Assembly (NCBI GenBank): GCA_963798795.1
Contig: CAWCUZ010000001.1
Coordinates: forward strand, 1,426,001-1,490,000
From: CAWCUZ01 sp963798795
GTDB lineage: Bacteria > Acidobacteriota > Vicinamibacteria > Vicinamibacterales > SCN-69-37
Direction of reading: 5' to 3'
Length of the DNA stretch: 64,000 bases
Part shown: one piece after another, positions 8,730 to 18,994 of the stretch
Position numbering within the stretch: the stretch's first letter is position 1
Layout of the letters: every line of letters starts with the position of its first letter
Notes under the pieces: model-generated
Seen by the model: the letters and a program-made list of their open reading frames with translations, nothing else
Told to the model about the DNA's origin: nothing
Database searches by the model: none
Position numbers and translations under genes: made by a program

Positions 8730-10004
8730 ATGGACGAACTCACTTCCCTTGGGCTGATTCTGCTGCTCGCGCTGGCCGCGGGGCACGTCGTCCGCTTCCT
8801 CCGCATCCCGGAAGTCACCGGCTATCTGCTGGCCGGCGTCGCCATGGGACCGTACGCGTTGGGCTGGCTCAACCAGCAGAACCTGGCGGCGCTGGGCGTC
8901 GTGAGCGAAATCGCGCTTGGGCTGATTCTCTTCTCCATCGGCGCGGTGTTCGAGTTGTCGCGCTTCCGCAATATCGGACGGCAGGTCCTGACGCTCACGC
9001 TGGTGGAATCGGGCCTGGCCGCGGGGGTCGTCACGATCGGCGCGCTGGTGCTCGGCCAGTCGTGGCAGGTGTCGCTGCTGCTCGGCACGGTCGCCATCGC
9101 GACGGCGCCCGCCTCCACGCTGATGGTCATGCGCGAGTGCGACAGCGCCGGGCCGCTCACCGAGAATACGCTGGGCATCATCGCGCTCAACAACCTGCTC
9201 TGCATCACGGTGTTCGCCTTCGTGGGAACGGCGATCGACCTGAGTTCGGCGCTGGGCAGCTCGACGGCTTTTTTCAGCACGCTCGGCCGGTCGATGTTCA
9301 CGCTCCTGTGGCAGATGGTCGGGTCGGCCGCGCTCGGCTATCTCGTCGGCGTCCTGCTCGCGGGCTGGGCTTCGCGGATCACCGAGGGCGGCGAGATGCT
9401 GATCCTGCTCGCCGGGTCGATCCTGCTGAGCGTGGGCGTCTCGCGCGTGCTGGACCTGTCGCCGCTCGTCGCCAGCCTGGCCGTGGGCGCGACGATGGTG
9501 AACCTGACGCGGCGCAGCCGCAGCGTGTTCCAGACCCTCTCCGGCACCGATCCGCCCTTCTATGCGATCTTTTTCGTCATCGCGGGTGCCGAGCTCGACA
9601 TCTCGCTGGTGCCGACGATGGGCGCCCTCGGCCTCGTCTACCTGTTCGGCCGCGCCGGCGGCAAGTTCTTCGGCGCGCGGACGGCGGCGCGGCGGCTCGG
9701 GCTGGAGCGTCCCGTGCAGCGGTACCTGGGATTTGCGCTGCTGGCCCAGGCCGGGCTCGCACTCGGCCTCATGCTGGCCATCAACAACCGGTTCGGGGCC
9801 TTTGCGCCCATCGTGTCGACGGTCGTCCTCGCGTCGGTCGCCGTGTACGAAGTGATCGGTCCGATCAGCACCAGGTTCGCCCTCGTGCGCGCCGGTGAAG
9901 TGGGCCGCGAGCGGGCCTCGATGAGCGGGCCCATGCTGCTGTCGCCCGATCTGCCCCGACCGCGGGAGGACCCGCGCAGCACCACGCCGGCGCCGCCCGT
10001 CTGA
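8730..10004 (+). CDS. CPA2-family cation/proton antiporter
   Basis: A 424-residue integral membrane protein with about 12 hydrophobic segments. The start (LILLLALAAGHVVRFLRIPEVTGYLLAGV...) and the later GLILFSIGAVFEL and FYAIFFVIAGAELD are characteristic of the monovalent cation:proton antiporter-2 (KefB/Nha-type) family, which exchanges K+ or Na+ for H+. There is no C-terminal RCK/TrkA-N domain; after the last membrane segment only a Pro/Arg-rich tail of about 40 residues remains. It follows the PDZ gene by 24 bases and may share its transcript. Ion choice cannot be read from the sequence. Confidence 0.85.
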   Translation: MDELTSLGLILLLALAAGHVVRFLRIPEVTGYLLAGVAMGPYALGWLNQQNLAALGVVSEIALGLILFSIGAVFELSRFRNIGRQVLTLTLVESGLAAGVVTIGALVLGQSWQVSLLLGTVAIATAPASTLMVMRECDSAGPLTENTLGIIALNNLLCITVFAFVGTAIDLSSALGSSTAFFSTLGRSMFTLLWQMVGSAALGYLVGVLLAGWASRITEGGEMLILLAGSILLSVGVSRVLDLSPLVASLAVGATMVNLTRRSRSVFQTLSGTDPPFYAIFFVIAGAELDISLVPTMGALGLVYLFGRAGGKFFGARTAARRLGLERPVQRYLGFALLAQAGLALGLMLAINNRFGAFAPIVSTVVLASVAVYEVIGPISTRFALVRAGEVGRERASMSGPMLLSPDLPRPREDPRSTTPAPPV

Positions 10005-10040
10005 CCGCGGCGCACGGGGCCGGCGGCCGATCGGGCCGCT

Positions 10041-10502
10041 CTACCGCGAGCGCAGGTACGCCACGATCGAGGCCGCGTCCTCGCGCGTCATGCGGAACGG
10101 CGGCATCGGGCGCTTGGGCGGGGTCCGCCCCGTCGCGTGGCCTTCGGTCAGCAAGGCCACGATCTGTTCGTCGGTGAAACCCGGCAGCCCGGCGATGGCC
10201 GGCGCCCGAAAGGCCCAGGCCTCGCCCGGAAATGGCGCCTTGAACGGGATCACGCCGCCGCGGAACTTCTCCGACTCGAGGATGTGGCCCGCCGCGTCGC
10301 GGCCCGAATGGCACTGCACGCACATGGCCACGTTGTTCGCCAGATACTCTCCCCGCGCGACCGATCCGCTCGCCTCGCCCGGCATCTGCGGTGCCCGCGC
10401 CGGAGCGCGGCTCGCCCAGGCCGTAGCCATGAACACGGCCACGAAGCCGGCCGTGGCCCAGCCGGCCCGGCGGTATCGACGGAGTCCCCGATCTGTTCGC
10501 AT
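10041..10502 (-). CDS. Monohaem c-type cytochrome
   Basis: A 153-residue exported cytochrome c. It has an uncleaved or cleavable N-terminal hydrophobic segment (AGWATAGFVAVFMATAWA), one haem-binding CVQCH motif near residue 60, and a Met-containing region (PPKRPMPPFRM) that could give the distal ligand, followed by the usual C-terminal helix (EDAASIVAYLRS). It probably works in periplasmic electron transfer. ATG at 10502 is chosen because a GGAGGG lies 8 bases upstream; the longer frame begins in the repeat-rich spacer upstream of citrate synthase. It converges on the antiporter gene. Confidence 0.88.
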   Translation of the reverse strand: MRTDRGLRRYRRAGWATAGFVAVFMATAWASRAPARAPQMPGEASGSVARGEYLANNVAMCVQCHSGRDAAGHILESEKFRGGVIPFKAPFPGEAWAFRAPAIAGLPGFTDEQIVALLTEGHATGRTPPKRPMPPFRMTREDAASIVAYLRSR

Positions 10503-10661
10503 CAACGACGCCCTCCATGCTCCATGCCGCAATAGCTTGCCACAAGTTCCGGGCGGATTCTTCCGCTGAGCTGCGCAATTCTCCGCAGCGGCCGCTGCGC
10601 AGGACCGGATCTTTCCGCGGATCCGAGGGCGGCACCGGGATTGCGTCATCGACGCTTGATT

Positions 10662-10745
10662 TGGAGATTCGGCGATTTGGAGCCGTGGAGATCTGACCGT
10701 CCGCCGGATCGCCGGATCGCCAAATCGCGAAATCGCCAAAGCCCA
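10662..10745. repeat. Octamer-repeat dyad (GATTTGGC family)
   Basis: The spacer before citrate synthase contains imperfect direct repeats of an 8-base unit, GATTTGGA / GATTCGGC / GATTTGGA, on the left. On the right, in opposite orientation, the complementary units CGCCAAAT, CGCGAAAT, CGCCGGAT and GGATCGCC follow. The two halves can pair to make a long imperfect hairpin. It stops just before the ribosome binding site of the citrate synthase gene (GAAGGAG). The same octamer appears at 44415-44457. It is not a CRISPR: there are no unique spacers. Confidence 0.7.
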
Positions 10746-10768
10746 AATCCCGCATCGAAGGAGTTGCC

Positions 10769-12083
<1,315 letters not shown>

Positions 12084-12085
12084 CC

Positions 12086-13828
12086 ATGGGCCGCTCCGAG
12101 GCCCGGATCGATCCGGCGACCGGCGAACGCTACCTGGCGGTCGCCGGCCGCGGGGCCGACCTGCAGGACGACCCGCTCCTCAACAAGGGCACCTGCTTCA
12201 CGCGCGCCGAGCGCGAGGCGCTCGGCCTGCTCGGCCGGCTGCCGCCCACCGTCCAGACGCCGGACGAACAGCTCGCGCGCGCCTACGGCAACTACCGCGC
12301 GGCGCACGACGACGTGGATCGGTACGTGTTCCTGGCGGGACTGCAGGACCGCAACGAGACGCTCTTCTACCGGCTGCTGCTCGATCACCTCGAGGAGATG
12401 GTGCCGATCGTCTACACGCCGACCGTCGGCATGGCGTGCGAGCAGTACAGCCATCTGTACCGGCGCGCGCGCGGCGTCTACATCTCCCCCGCCAACCGCG
12501 GACGACTCGCCGACGTGCTGCGAAACGCCGGCGTCCAGCCGCGCGTCATCGTCGTCACCGACAATGAGGCCATTCTCGGCATCGGCGACCAGGGCGTCGG
12601 CGGCATGCCGATCGCGATCGGCAAGCTGGCGCTCTACACCGTGGGCGCGGGCATCCACCCGGCCGCGTGCCTGCCGCTCGACCTCGACGTCGGCACCGAC
12701 AACCGGGCGCTCCTGGCCGACCCGCTCTACCTCGGCGTGCGCCAGTCGCGGCTGCGCGGCGACCCGTACTTCGCGCTGCTCGACGAACTGGTCGAGGCCA
12801 TTGCGCGCGTGTACCCCCGCGCGCTCGTCCAGTGGGAAGACTTCGCCAACCAGAACGCGTTCGCCGTGCTGTCGCGCTATCGGCGCCGGATCCTGTCGTT
12901 CAACGACGACATCCAGGGCACCGGCGCGGTCGTCGTGGCGGGGCTTCGGAGCGCCCTGCGCCAGGTCGGGCGCCGGCTCGAAAACGAGCGCGTGGTGTTC
13001 TACGGCGCCGGCGCGTCGGGCGCGGGCTCCGCGCTGGCCGTGCGGGCGGCGCTGGCCCTCGCGGGCGTTCCCGCGCCGGACCTGGCGAGCCGCGTGCTGT
13101 GCCTCGATTCCAAGGGGTTGATCCTGGCCGATCGACCCGGCCTCGACGCCGCCAAACGCGAAATCGCCGCCAACACCGCCGTCGTGGCCGGATGGCCCGA
13201 GCCCGCGGGCGGCGTCTACCGCCTGGGCGATGTCGTCCGCTCCTTCAGACCCACGGTGCTGGTGGGCGCCTCCGGTCAGCCGGATGCGTTCGATCAGACG
13301 ATCGTGGCGAACCTCGTCGCCGGCTGCGCGCGGCCGATCGTGCTCGCCCTGTCGAACCCCACCAGCAAGGCCGAGATCACGCCGGCCGACCTGATTCGCT
13401 GGACGCGCGGCGCCGCGGTCGTGGGCACGGGCAGTCCCTTCCTCCCGGTCGAGCACGATGGGCGGATCTACACGATCGGCCAGGGCAACAACGTGCTGAT
13501 CTTTCCGGGCGTCGGATTGGGCGCCACCGCGGTCGGAGCGACGTGGCTGCCCGACGAGGCGTTCGCCGCCGCGGCCGAGGCGCTCGTGGCCGTCGGCGCC
13601 GCGAACCCGGCGCCGGGCGATCCGATCTATCCGCCGCTGACGAGCCTGCGCCAGATTTCGCGGCAGGTCGCTGTCGCGGTCGGCAGCGCCCTGGTCGAGG
13701 CGGGCGCCGCGCCGCCGATCAGCCGCGCCGAGGTCGAGCGCCGCGTGCTCGCCGCGATCTGGGAGCCCACGTACCTGCCCTACCGGCCACTCGAGGCAGG
13801 CCGGCCACAAGAGCTCGCCGCGCGCTGA
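12086..13828 (+). CDS. maeA: NAD-dependent malic enzyme (oxaloacetate-decarboxylating)
   Basis: A 580-residue malic enzyme of the large, eukaryote-like type (SfcA/MaeA), which converts malate to pyruvate, CO2 and NADH. Diagnostic segments are present in order: YTPTVGMACEQYSH near the N-terminus, GDQGVGGMPIAIGKLALYT, QWEDFANQNAF, the metal-site block FNDDIQGTGAVVVAG, the nucleotide-binding FYGAGASGAGSA and LSNPTSKAE. Full length with no breaks. ATG 12086 lies 2 bases after the citrate synthase TAG, so translation may be coupled. Placed with gltA it links malate, pyruvate and citrate formation. Confidence 0.93.
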   Translation: MGRSEARIDPATGERYLAVAGRGADLQDDPLLNKGTCFTRAEREALGLLGRLPPTVQTPDEQLARAYGNYRAAHDDVDRYVFLAGLQDRNETLFYRLLLDHLEEMVPIVYTPTVGMACEQYSHLYRRARGVYISPANRGRLADVLRNAGVQPRVIVVTDNEAILGIGDQGVGGMPIAIGKLALYTVGAGIHPAACLPLDLDVGTDNRALLADPLYLGVRQSRLRGDPYFALLDELVEAIARVYPRALVQWEDFANQNAFAVLSRYRRRILSFNDDIQGTGAVVVAGLRSALRQVGRRLENERVVFYGAGASGAGSALAVRAALALAGVPAPDLASRVLCLDSKGLILADRPGLDAAKREIAANTAVVAGWPEPAGGVYRLGDVVRSFRPTVLVGASGQPDAFDQTIVANLVAGCARPIVLALSNPTSKAEITPADLIRWTRGAAVVGTGSPFLPVEHDGRIYTIGQGNNVLIFPGVGLGATAVGATWLPDEAFAAAAEALVAVGAANPAPGDPIYPPLTSLRQISRQVAVAVGSALVEAGAAPPISRAEVERRVLAAIWEPTYLPYRPLEAGRPQELAAR

Positions 13829-13910
13829 TCGGTGTCACACGGTCCACGTGACCCAGGTGCGTTTCTTTCCTGGGCCCCTGCGCCCCCTACGCTTCTACAA
13901 TGACAAGCGG

Positions 13911-13935
13911 CATTGGGCTCTCGGCTTTCGGCTCT
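13911..13935. repeat. Heptamer repeat GGCTCTC/GGCTTTC
   Basis: Three tandem 7-base units, GGCTCTC, GGCTTTC and GGCTCTC, followed by GG, lie just upstream of the GT39-like gene. The whole stretch recurs base for base at 47200-47222, and a variant is at 48691-48718. The unit is short, GC-rich and intergenic. Function unknown. Confidence 0.65.
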
Positions 13936-13960
13936 CGGATGGGCAGCGCCACCAACCGTC

Positions 13961-15748
13961 GTGTCGTCGCGTCTCGCGACCATGATCGGCGCGCTGCTCG
14001 TCATCGCCCTGTTCGCTGCGCCGCCGTTCGCGCACCTCGCTGACGCCGACGAGCAGAACGACGGCGCGTCGCACTCCTACTCGGTCGAGCGCATCCTCGA
14101 GACCGGCACGTGGCTCACGCCGGAAGCGATTCCGCACGGCGACTACGTCGAGAAGCCGCCGCTGAAGTTCTGGCTGACGGCCGGGGCGATGCGCCTCGGC
14201 CTGCTGCCGCGGAACGACTTCGGCATGCGGTTCTTCGATGCGCTCTTTGGCGCCGTCGCCTTCCTGTACGTCTACGCCTTCGGATGCCGCCTCGATGGCC
14301 CCGTCGCGGGCCTGGCGGCCGTGCTCGTGCTGTTCCTCTTTGCGCCGGTGCTGTTCGGCCACGGCGTGCTCACCAACAACATGGAAAGCGTGCTGCTGCT
14401 CGCCTACGCGGCGGGCGTATGGCACTTCGTGAGCTGGATCGAGGCGCCACCTGCCGGGCGCCGCCGGACGCATGCGTCTCTCGCCGCGGTTATGTTCGTG
14501 CTCGGCTTCATGACGAAGTTCGTCGCCGTGCTGTTCCTGCCCGTCGTCTGCGCGGCCGCGGTCCTGGCCGATCGCCGGCACCGCCAGGTCCTCCGCGCGC
14601 GCTGGCGCGAGTGGATCGGACCGATTGCAGCCGCTGGCGCCTGCATCCTGCCGTGGTTCGTCTACCAAACCGCCAGGATGGGCACCGCGTTCTGGAGCAA
14701 GATCGTCGGCGAGCATGTCGTCACGCGCTTCACCACGGGCCTGGACCCGAGCCACCTCGAGCCGTGGACGTTCTATTTCACCGCCATCTGGCGCGAGTGG
14801 GCCGCCGCCGGCGCCGCCTGGTTGGTCGCGGCCGGCGTCGTGTTCCTGATCGTCCGCGCGGCGTCCCCGCGCGGGTGGTTGGCGCGGGTGCTCCTCTGCT
14901 GGGCGCTGGTTCCGCTGACGCTCATCTCGATCGGGTCGTCGAAGATCGTCCACTACGCGATTCCCTTCCTGCCACCCCTCGCGCTCGGGGCCGGCTGGCT
15001 GGTGGGCGCCGCGCTCGGCGGATTGCGACGGGCGATCGCGCAATTCGTCCCGTCACCCCGCGTGCGCCTGCCGGCGGCCATCGCCTCGATTCTCAGGGCC
15101 ACCGGCTGGGTGGCGGCTGCCGTCCTGGCCTGGATGGTGTGGGTCGGTCCACTGTCGCTGGCCGTCGCTCCAGGCGTTGTCCTGAAGGGCCATTCGATCC
15201 TGCGTCCGGCCGTCGCGGCGGGGGTGCTGCTGCTGGCCGCCGGCGGCTGGCGCGACGCGCTCCTGTGGGCGGTCGCCATTCCCGCCGCGCTCGTCCTCAC
15301 TCCGGTCCGCGGCTACGCCGGCACGATGACGCAACTGCAATCCCAATCGCATCCGTTGCGCACGCTCGCCGCGTGCGTGCGCGATCAGGTGCGCGCCGGC
15401 CGTCTGGCGTCGCCCGAGACCTTCGCCGCGTCGCCCCTCGTGACGCACGCCTACTTCTATTACTTCCGGACGCTCGGCCCCTTCGTGACGGATGTGGACG
15501 GCCGCCGCGGCAGCTTGCGCTCACGCCTGCTCGATCCCGACCGGCAGGCAATCGTCGTGACGGCCGCCGCCGACTACCGTGCCTGGCTGGCGACCGCCGT
15601 CCGCGGCGAAGCCGGCCTGCCGGAGCGGCTGCCGATCCCGATTCGCGTCGAACCTGATTTCGTCATCCTGCTGCCGGGCCCGTACGGCGCGTGCACGGCG
15701 CCAGCCATTGCAGCCGGCGCCATCGTGGCCGACGACCGCGTCCGCTGA
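13961..15748 (+). CDS. GT-C glycosyltransferase, ArnT/PMT-like (GT39/GT83)
   Basis: About 595 residues with some 10-12 membrane helices. The first periplasmic loop has the acidic motif ADEQNDGASHSY and then YVEKPPLKFWLTA, the signature of ArnT/PMT-type transferases that use polyprenyl-phosphate sugars to modify lipid A, proteins or glycans on the outside of the inner membrane. The C-terminal about 120 residues form a soluble domain. GTG 13961 and ATG 13982 are both possible starts, and neither has a strong SD. A TACAAT about 65 bases upstream could be a -10. It stands alone between the malic enzyme and the convergent permease. The acceptor is unknown. Confidence 0.8.
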   Translation: MSSRLATMIGALLVIALFAAPPFAHLADADEQNDGASHSYSVERILETGTWLTPEAIPHGDYVEKPPLKFWLTAGAMRLGLLPRNDFGMRFFDALFGAVAFLYVYAFGCRLDGPVAGLAAVLVLFLFAPVLFGHGVLTNNMESVLLLAYAAGVWHFVSWIEAPPAGRRRTHASLAAVMFVLGFMTKFVAVLFLPVVCAAAVLADRRHRQVLRARWREWIGPIAAAGACILPWFVYQTARMGTAFWSKIVGEHVVTRFTTGLDPSHLEPWTFYFTAIWREWAAAGAAWLVAAGVVFLIVRAASPRGWLARVLLCWALVPLTLISIGSSKIVHYAIPFLPPLALGAGWLVGAALGGLRRAIAQFVPSPRVRLPAAIASILRATGWVAAAVLAWMVWVGPLSLAVAPGVVLKGHSILRPAVAAGVLLLAAGGWRDALLWAVAIPAALVLTPVRGYAGTMTQLQSQSHPLRTLAACVRDQVRAGRLASPETFAASPLVTHAYFYYFRTLGPFVTDVDGRRGSLRSRLLDPDRQAIVVTAAADYRAWLATAVRGEAGLPERLPIPIRVEPDFVILLPGPYGACTAPAIAAGAIVADDRVR

Positions 15749-15778
15749 GCGGCGGAACCGGTCGTTTCGGTTCGAGAC

Positions 15779-17185
15779 CTACGCCCTCCGCTTCCAGAAG
15801 ACGTACGCGGGCAGTCCCAGCGCCAGCAGCCCGAGCCCGGCGAGCGACTGCAGCGGCCGTTCGTGCAGCGTGTTCACGACGACGACGAACGACCCGAGGA
15901 CGAAGAGTGCGGGCAGCACGGGATACGCCCACACGCGGTACGGCCGGTCGGCCGCCGGGTGCGTCCGGCGCAGCCGGAAGAGCGCAAGCCCGCCGAACAG
16001 ACTGAACAGCACCGACGTGAACACCACGTACGTGAAAAGCTGTTCGTAGCTGCCGGAGAGCGCCAGCAGCGCGGCCCACGCGGTAATGCCGACGATGGCG
16101 ACGTGCGGGCTGCGATAGCGCGGGTGCACGGACGCGGCCGCACGGAAGAACAGCCCATCGGCCGCCATCGCGTACAGCAGGCGCGACCCGGCCAGAATCG
16201 CCGCGGCGTTGCAGCCGAACGTCGACACGACGACCGTCAGCGCGACGATCGTGGCGCCCGCCGGCCCGACGAGGGCCATCGCCGCCCGTTCGGCGACGCG
16301 TGAGGTGCCCGCCAGCTCGTCCATCGGCAGCGCCGTGAGATAGGCCAGGTTCACGACGAGATACAGCGCCGTGACCGTCAGCAGGCCCAGCGTGAGCGCG
16401 CGCGGCAGATTCCGCTTCGGATCGCGCACCTCGCCGGCGGCGTACGTGAGGAAGTAGAAGCCGTCGTAGGCCCAGAGCACCGCGATCATCGCCACGCCGA
16501 ATGCCACCCAGGGCGAGGGCACGGTCGGCGGCACGACCGGCGTCCACTCCGGCGAGACCGGCGCCGCGGCGAGTGCCAGGATCGGCAGCAGCAGGAGCCC
16601 CGCCATCTTGGCCGCGGTCAACACCGCGTTCGTACCGCTGCCCGAGCGCACGCCGAGGTAGTTGATGCCGCCGAGGAGCACGATCGACAGCACCGCGACG
16701 ACCTGGCCGGCCGAGAGCGTCCAGGTCGTGATGCCGAGCGGCACCTGCAGGATCACGTGCGCGGGCGACAGGCTCGGCACGAAGTAGCTGAGGTAGTCGG
16801 CGAATCCGACGGCCACGGCCGCCACGCCGCCCGTCAGCACCACGAGCAGCATCGACCAGCCGTAGAGAAAGCCCGGCAGCCGCCCGAAACTCTGCTGCAG
16901 ATAGACGTACACCCCGCCGGCGCGCGGGAACATCGTGCCCAGTTCCGCGTAGGTCAGCGCTCCCGCCAGGGCGAACAGCCCGCCCGCCGCCCACGCCACC
17001 AGCAGCAGCGTGGCCGACGGCAGCGTCGCGGCCATCACACCGGTCGTGAGGAAGATTCCGGATCCGACGATCCCGCCGATGACCAGCAGCGTGGCGTTGA
17101 CCGGCCCGATCGCGCGCTCGAGGATTGGCGCGGTGGCTTCGGTACCCGCTTCGACGCGAGCCGCCGGGCTGCCGGGGAGAGGCAT
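15779..17185 (-). CDS. APC-family amino-acid permease
   Basis: A 468-residue permease with 12 predicted helices. The first helix carries the APC signature VIGGIVGSGIFLTTGVM, and GGVYVYLQQSFG in helix 3 matches the LAT-type/amino acid transporter group. It probably moves amino acids across the inner membrane, by proton symport or exchange. There is no cytoplasmic regulatory domain. It is transcribed divergently from the pirin gene, with a shared 98-base promoter region (17186-17283). Substrate cannot be deduced. It is distinct from the KimA-like pair at 50.8-54.8 kb, which have long C-terminal domains. Confidence 0.88.
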   Translation of the reverse strand: MPLPGSPAARVEAGTEATAPILERAIGPVNATLLVIGGIVGSGIFLTTGVMAATLPSATLLLVAWAAGGLFALAGALTYAELGTMFPRAGGVYVYLQQSFGRLPGFLYGWSMLLVVLTGGVAAVAVGFADYLSYFVPSLSPAHVILQVPLGITTWTLSAGQVVAVLSIVLLGGINYLGVRSGSGTNAVLTAAKMAGLLLLPILALAAAPVSPEWTPVVPPTVPSPWVAFGVAMIAVLWAYDGFYFLTYAAGEVRDPKRNLPRALTLGLLTVTALYLVVNLAYLTALPMDELAGTSRVAERAAMALVGPAGATIVALTVVVSTFGCNAAAILAGSRLLYAMAADGLFFRAAASVHPRYRSPHVAIVGITAWAALLALSGSYEQLFTYVVFTSVLFSLFGGLALFRLRRTHPAADRPYRVWAYPVLPALFVLGSFVVVVNTLHERPLQSLAGLGLLALGLPAYVFWKRRA

Positions 17186-17283
17186 GGTGGCGCCCAGCCT
17201 ACCAGCATCGGGGGCTTGCCAGCCTTGCTACTATGGAAACGGTACGCGGGCGCGCCGCGCGAACGGAGCCCTCCGGATTCCTC

Positions 17284-18201
17284 ATGTCGATTCGAGCCGT
17301 CAAGCACCTCATCCACGCCCGTCCGACCATGGAGGGCGCCGGCGTCCGGCTCAATCGCGCATTCGGGTTCGGCCAGACCTCGGATTTCGATCCATTCCTG
17401 CTCTTCGACGACTTCCGCAACGAGCGGCCCGAGGACTACCTGGCCGGATTCCCCTGGCACCCGCATCGCGGCATCGAGACGATCACCTACGTGCTCGCGG
17501 GCACCGTCGAACACGCGGACAGCCTGAAGAACAAGGGATTGCTGGGCGCCGGCGACGTGCAGTGGATGACGGCCGGCAGCGGCATCATCCACCAGGAAAT
17601 GCCGAAAGGCGATGCCGAGGGCCGCATGCACGGCTTCCAGCTCTGGGCCAACCTGCCTTCATCGCTCAAGATGACGACGCCGCGCTACCAGGACGTGCAG
17701 GGCAAGGACATTCCGGAAGTCACCGACGACGACGGCACGCGCGTGCGCGTGGTGTGCGGCGAGTTCTGGGGCGCGCGCGGACCCGTGGATGGCATCGCGG
17801 CCGAACCACAGTACCTCGACGTGTCCGTGCCGCCCAACCGACGCCGCACGCTGCCGGTCGAGACCACGCGCCACGCGTTCGCGTACGTCTTTGCCGGGTC
17901 GGGCACATTCTCCAACGCGTCGGGACCGCGGCCTGTCCTGACCGACCCGCTCGGCGACGAGGACAAGGCGAAGCCGGTGCTCGCAGGGAATCGCTCGCTG
18001 GTGCTCTTCGATCGCGGCGACGAGGTGACGGTGCAGGCCGGCGACGAGGGCGTGCGGTTCCTGCTCGTCTCGGGCCGGCCGCTGCGCGAGCCGGTCGCCT
18101 GGTACGGCCCCGTCGTCATGAACACGGAAGCGGAACTGCGTCAGGCGTTCGAGGAATACCGGAACGGGACGTTCCTGAAGCACGGTCGCGCGGGCGGGTA
18201 G
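17284..18201 (+). CDS. Pirin family protein
   Basis: A 305-residue cytoplasmic bicupin of the pirin family. The first cupin has the metal-binding set FPWHPHRGIETITYVLAG, with further His/Glu ligands in GSGIIHQEMP, as in pirins and quercetinase-like YhhW. Other conserved parts are DPFLLFDDF and MHGFQLWANLP. Pirins act as iron-containing regulators or dioxygenases; the role here is unknown. ATG 17284 gives the normal N-terminus (MSIRAVKHLIHARPT); the frame upstream of it is open but unrelated. Its stop abuts the stop of the convergent next gene with no gap. Confidence 0.9.
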   Translation: MSIRAVKHLIHARPTMEGAGVRLNRAFGFGQTSDFDPFLLFDDFRNERPEDYLAGFPWHPHRGIETITYVLAGTVEHADSLKNKGLLGAGDVQWMTAGSGIIHQEMPKGDAEGRMHGFQLWANLPSSLKMTTPRYQDVQGKDIPEVTDDDGTRVRVVCGEFWGARGPVDGIAAEPQYLDVSVPPNRRRTLPVETTRHAFAYVFAGSGTFSNASGPRPVLTDPLGDEDKAKPVLAGNRSLVLFDRGDEVTVQAGDEGVRFLLVSGRPLREPVAWYGPVVMNTEAELRQAFEEYRNGTFLKHGRAGG

Positions 18202-18825
18202 CTATTTACCGGCCGCGGGCCGAGCATCCGTCTTCTCCCGCACGTCCATCAACTGGACGCCCACGGCATTCCAGTTCTCGAGCACGACCGTCTTCGTGTC
18301 GGCATCCGCGGAAACCTTCGTGGCGATCGACATCTTGCCCTCGCCCCTGCCGTCCGCCTTCAGGTGCAGCTCGATGATCGTGAAGGGATACTGCACGGTA
18401 CGCGCGTCGTTCGACAGCTCCCAGTAGCCGATCGACCGGTCGGTGCCGAGCACGACCCGCTCTCCGCCGTCTGGCAGCGGCGAGTGCCAGGCGTAGTGCA
18501 GGTCGTACGAGAGCGCGTCGGGCGATTTGAAATAGCCCACCGTCGCCGTGTTCTGCAGCGTCGACAACAGCTCGTCCGGTCCCTGCTGGCTGAGCACGTT
18601 CCACAACTGATCGCGCTCGCGCGCCGTCGACCAGCGATTGACGATGATGTCGACCGGCGTGGGCTGCGACTGGCCGGGTGCGGCCATGTTGACGGCCACC
18701 GCCGAATACTGCGCCGCGGGATCCGTCGAGCCGGGTGAGTCGAACACATAGAACGCCGTGACGGCTCCGACGGCGAAGGTGGCGGACAGGATGGTTCGAA
18801 TGACGGACACAGCAGAAACAAACAT
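18202..18825 (-). CDS. Unknown membrane-anchored protein, duplicate of the neighbour
   Basis: A 207-residue protein with one N-terminal hydrophobic segment (SVIRTILSATFAVGAVTAFYVF) and a soluble, presumably periplasmic, remainder. No family recognised. It is clearly the duplicate of the next gene on the same strand: shared blocks include VNRWST, DALSYDLHYAWH, GGERVVLGTDR and RTVQYPFTIIELHL. It lacks the proline/arginine linker and PEGA domain of its sister. The two also share an upstream motif near -40 (TTGCATGA preceded by TTCAA), so the duplication included control DNA. Confidence 0.75.
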   Translation of the reverse strand: MFVSAVSVIRTILSATFAVGAVTAFYVFDSPGSTDPAAQYSAVAVNMAAPGQSQPTPVDIIVNRWSTARERDQLWNVLSQQGPDELLSTLQNTATVGYFKSPDALSYDLHYAWHSPLPDGGERVVLGTDRSIGYWELSNDARTVQYPFTIIELHLKADGRGEGKMSIATKVSADADTKTVVLENWNAVGVQLMDVREKTDARPAAGK

Positions 18826-18994
18826 GACACACCTTGCCGGGGACTTTCCGTCAATTCATGCAAATTGAACTCCACGACGCAGCGGGCGGCGCGCGCTCCC
18901 CCGAGGCACTCTCCCTGTCGGTTCGCGTGCCCTGCGGCGCCCGCACCGTCGCCAGGAGCGTCATGGGCGGCGCCACCCGACCCCGCGCGTGTTC

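Noticed and set aside
10662..10745. CRISPR array
   Set aside because: Units are 7-8 bases with no unique spacers, and no cas genes are nearby.
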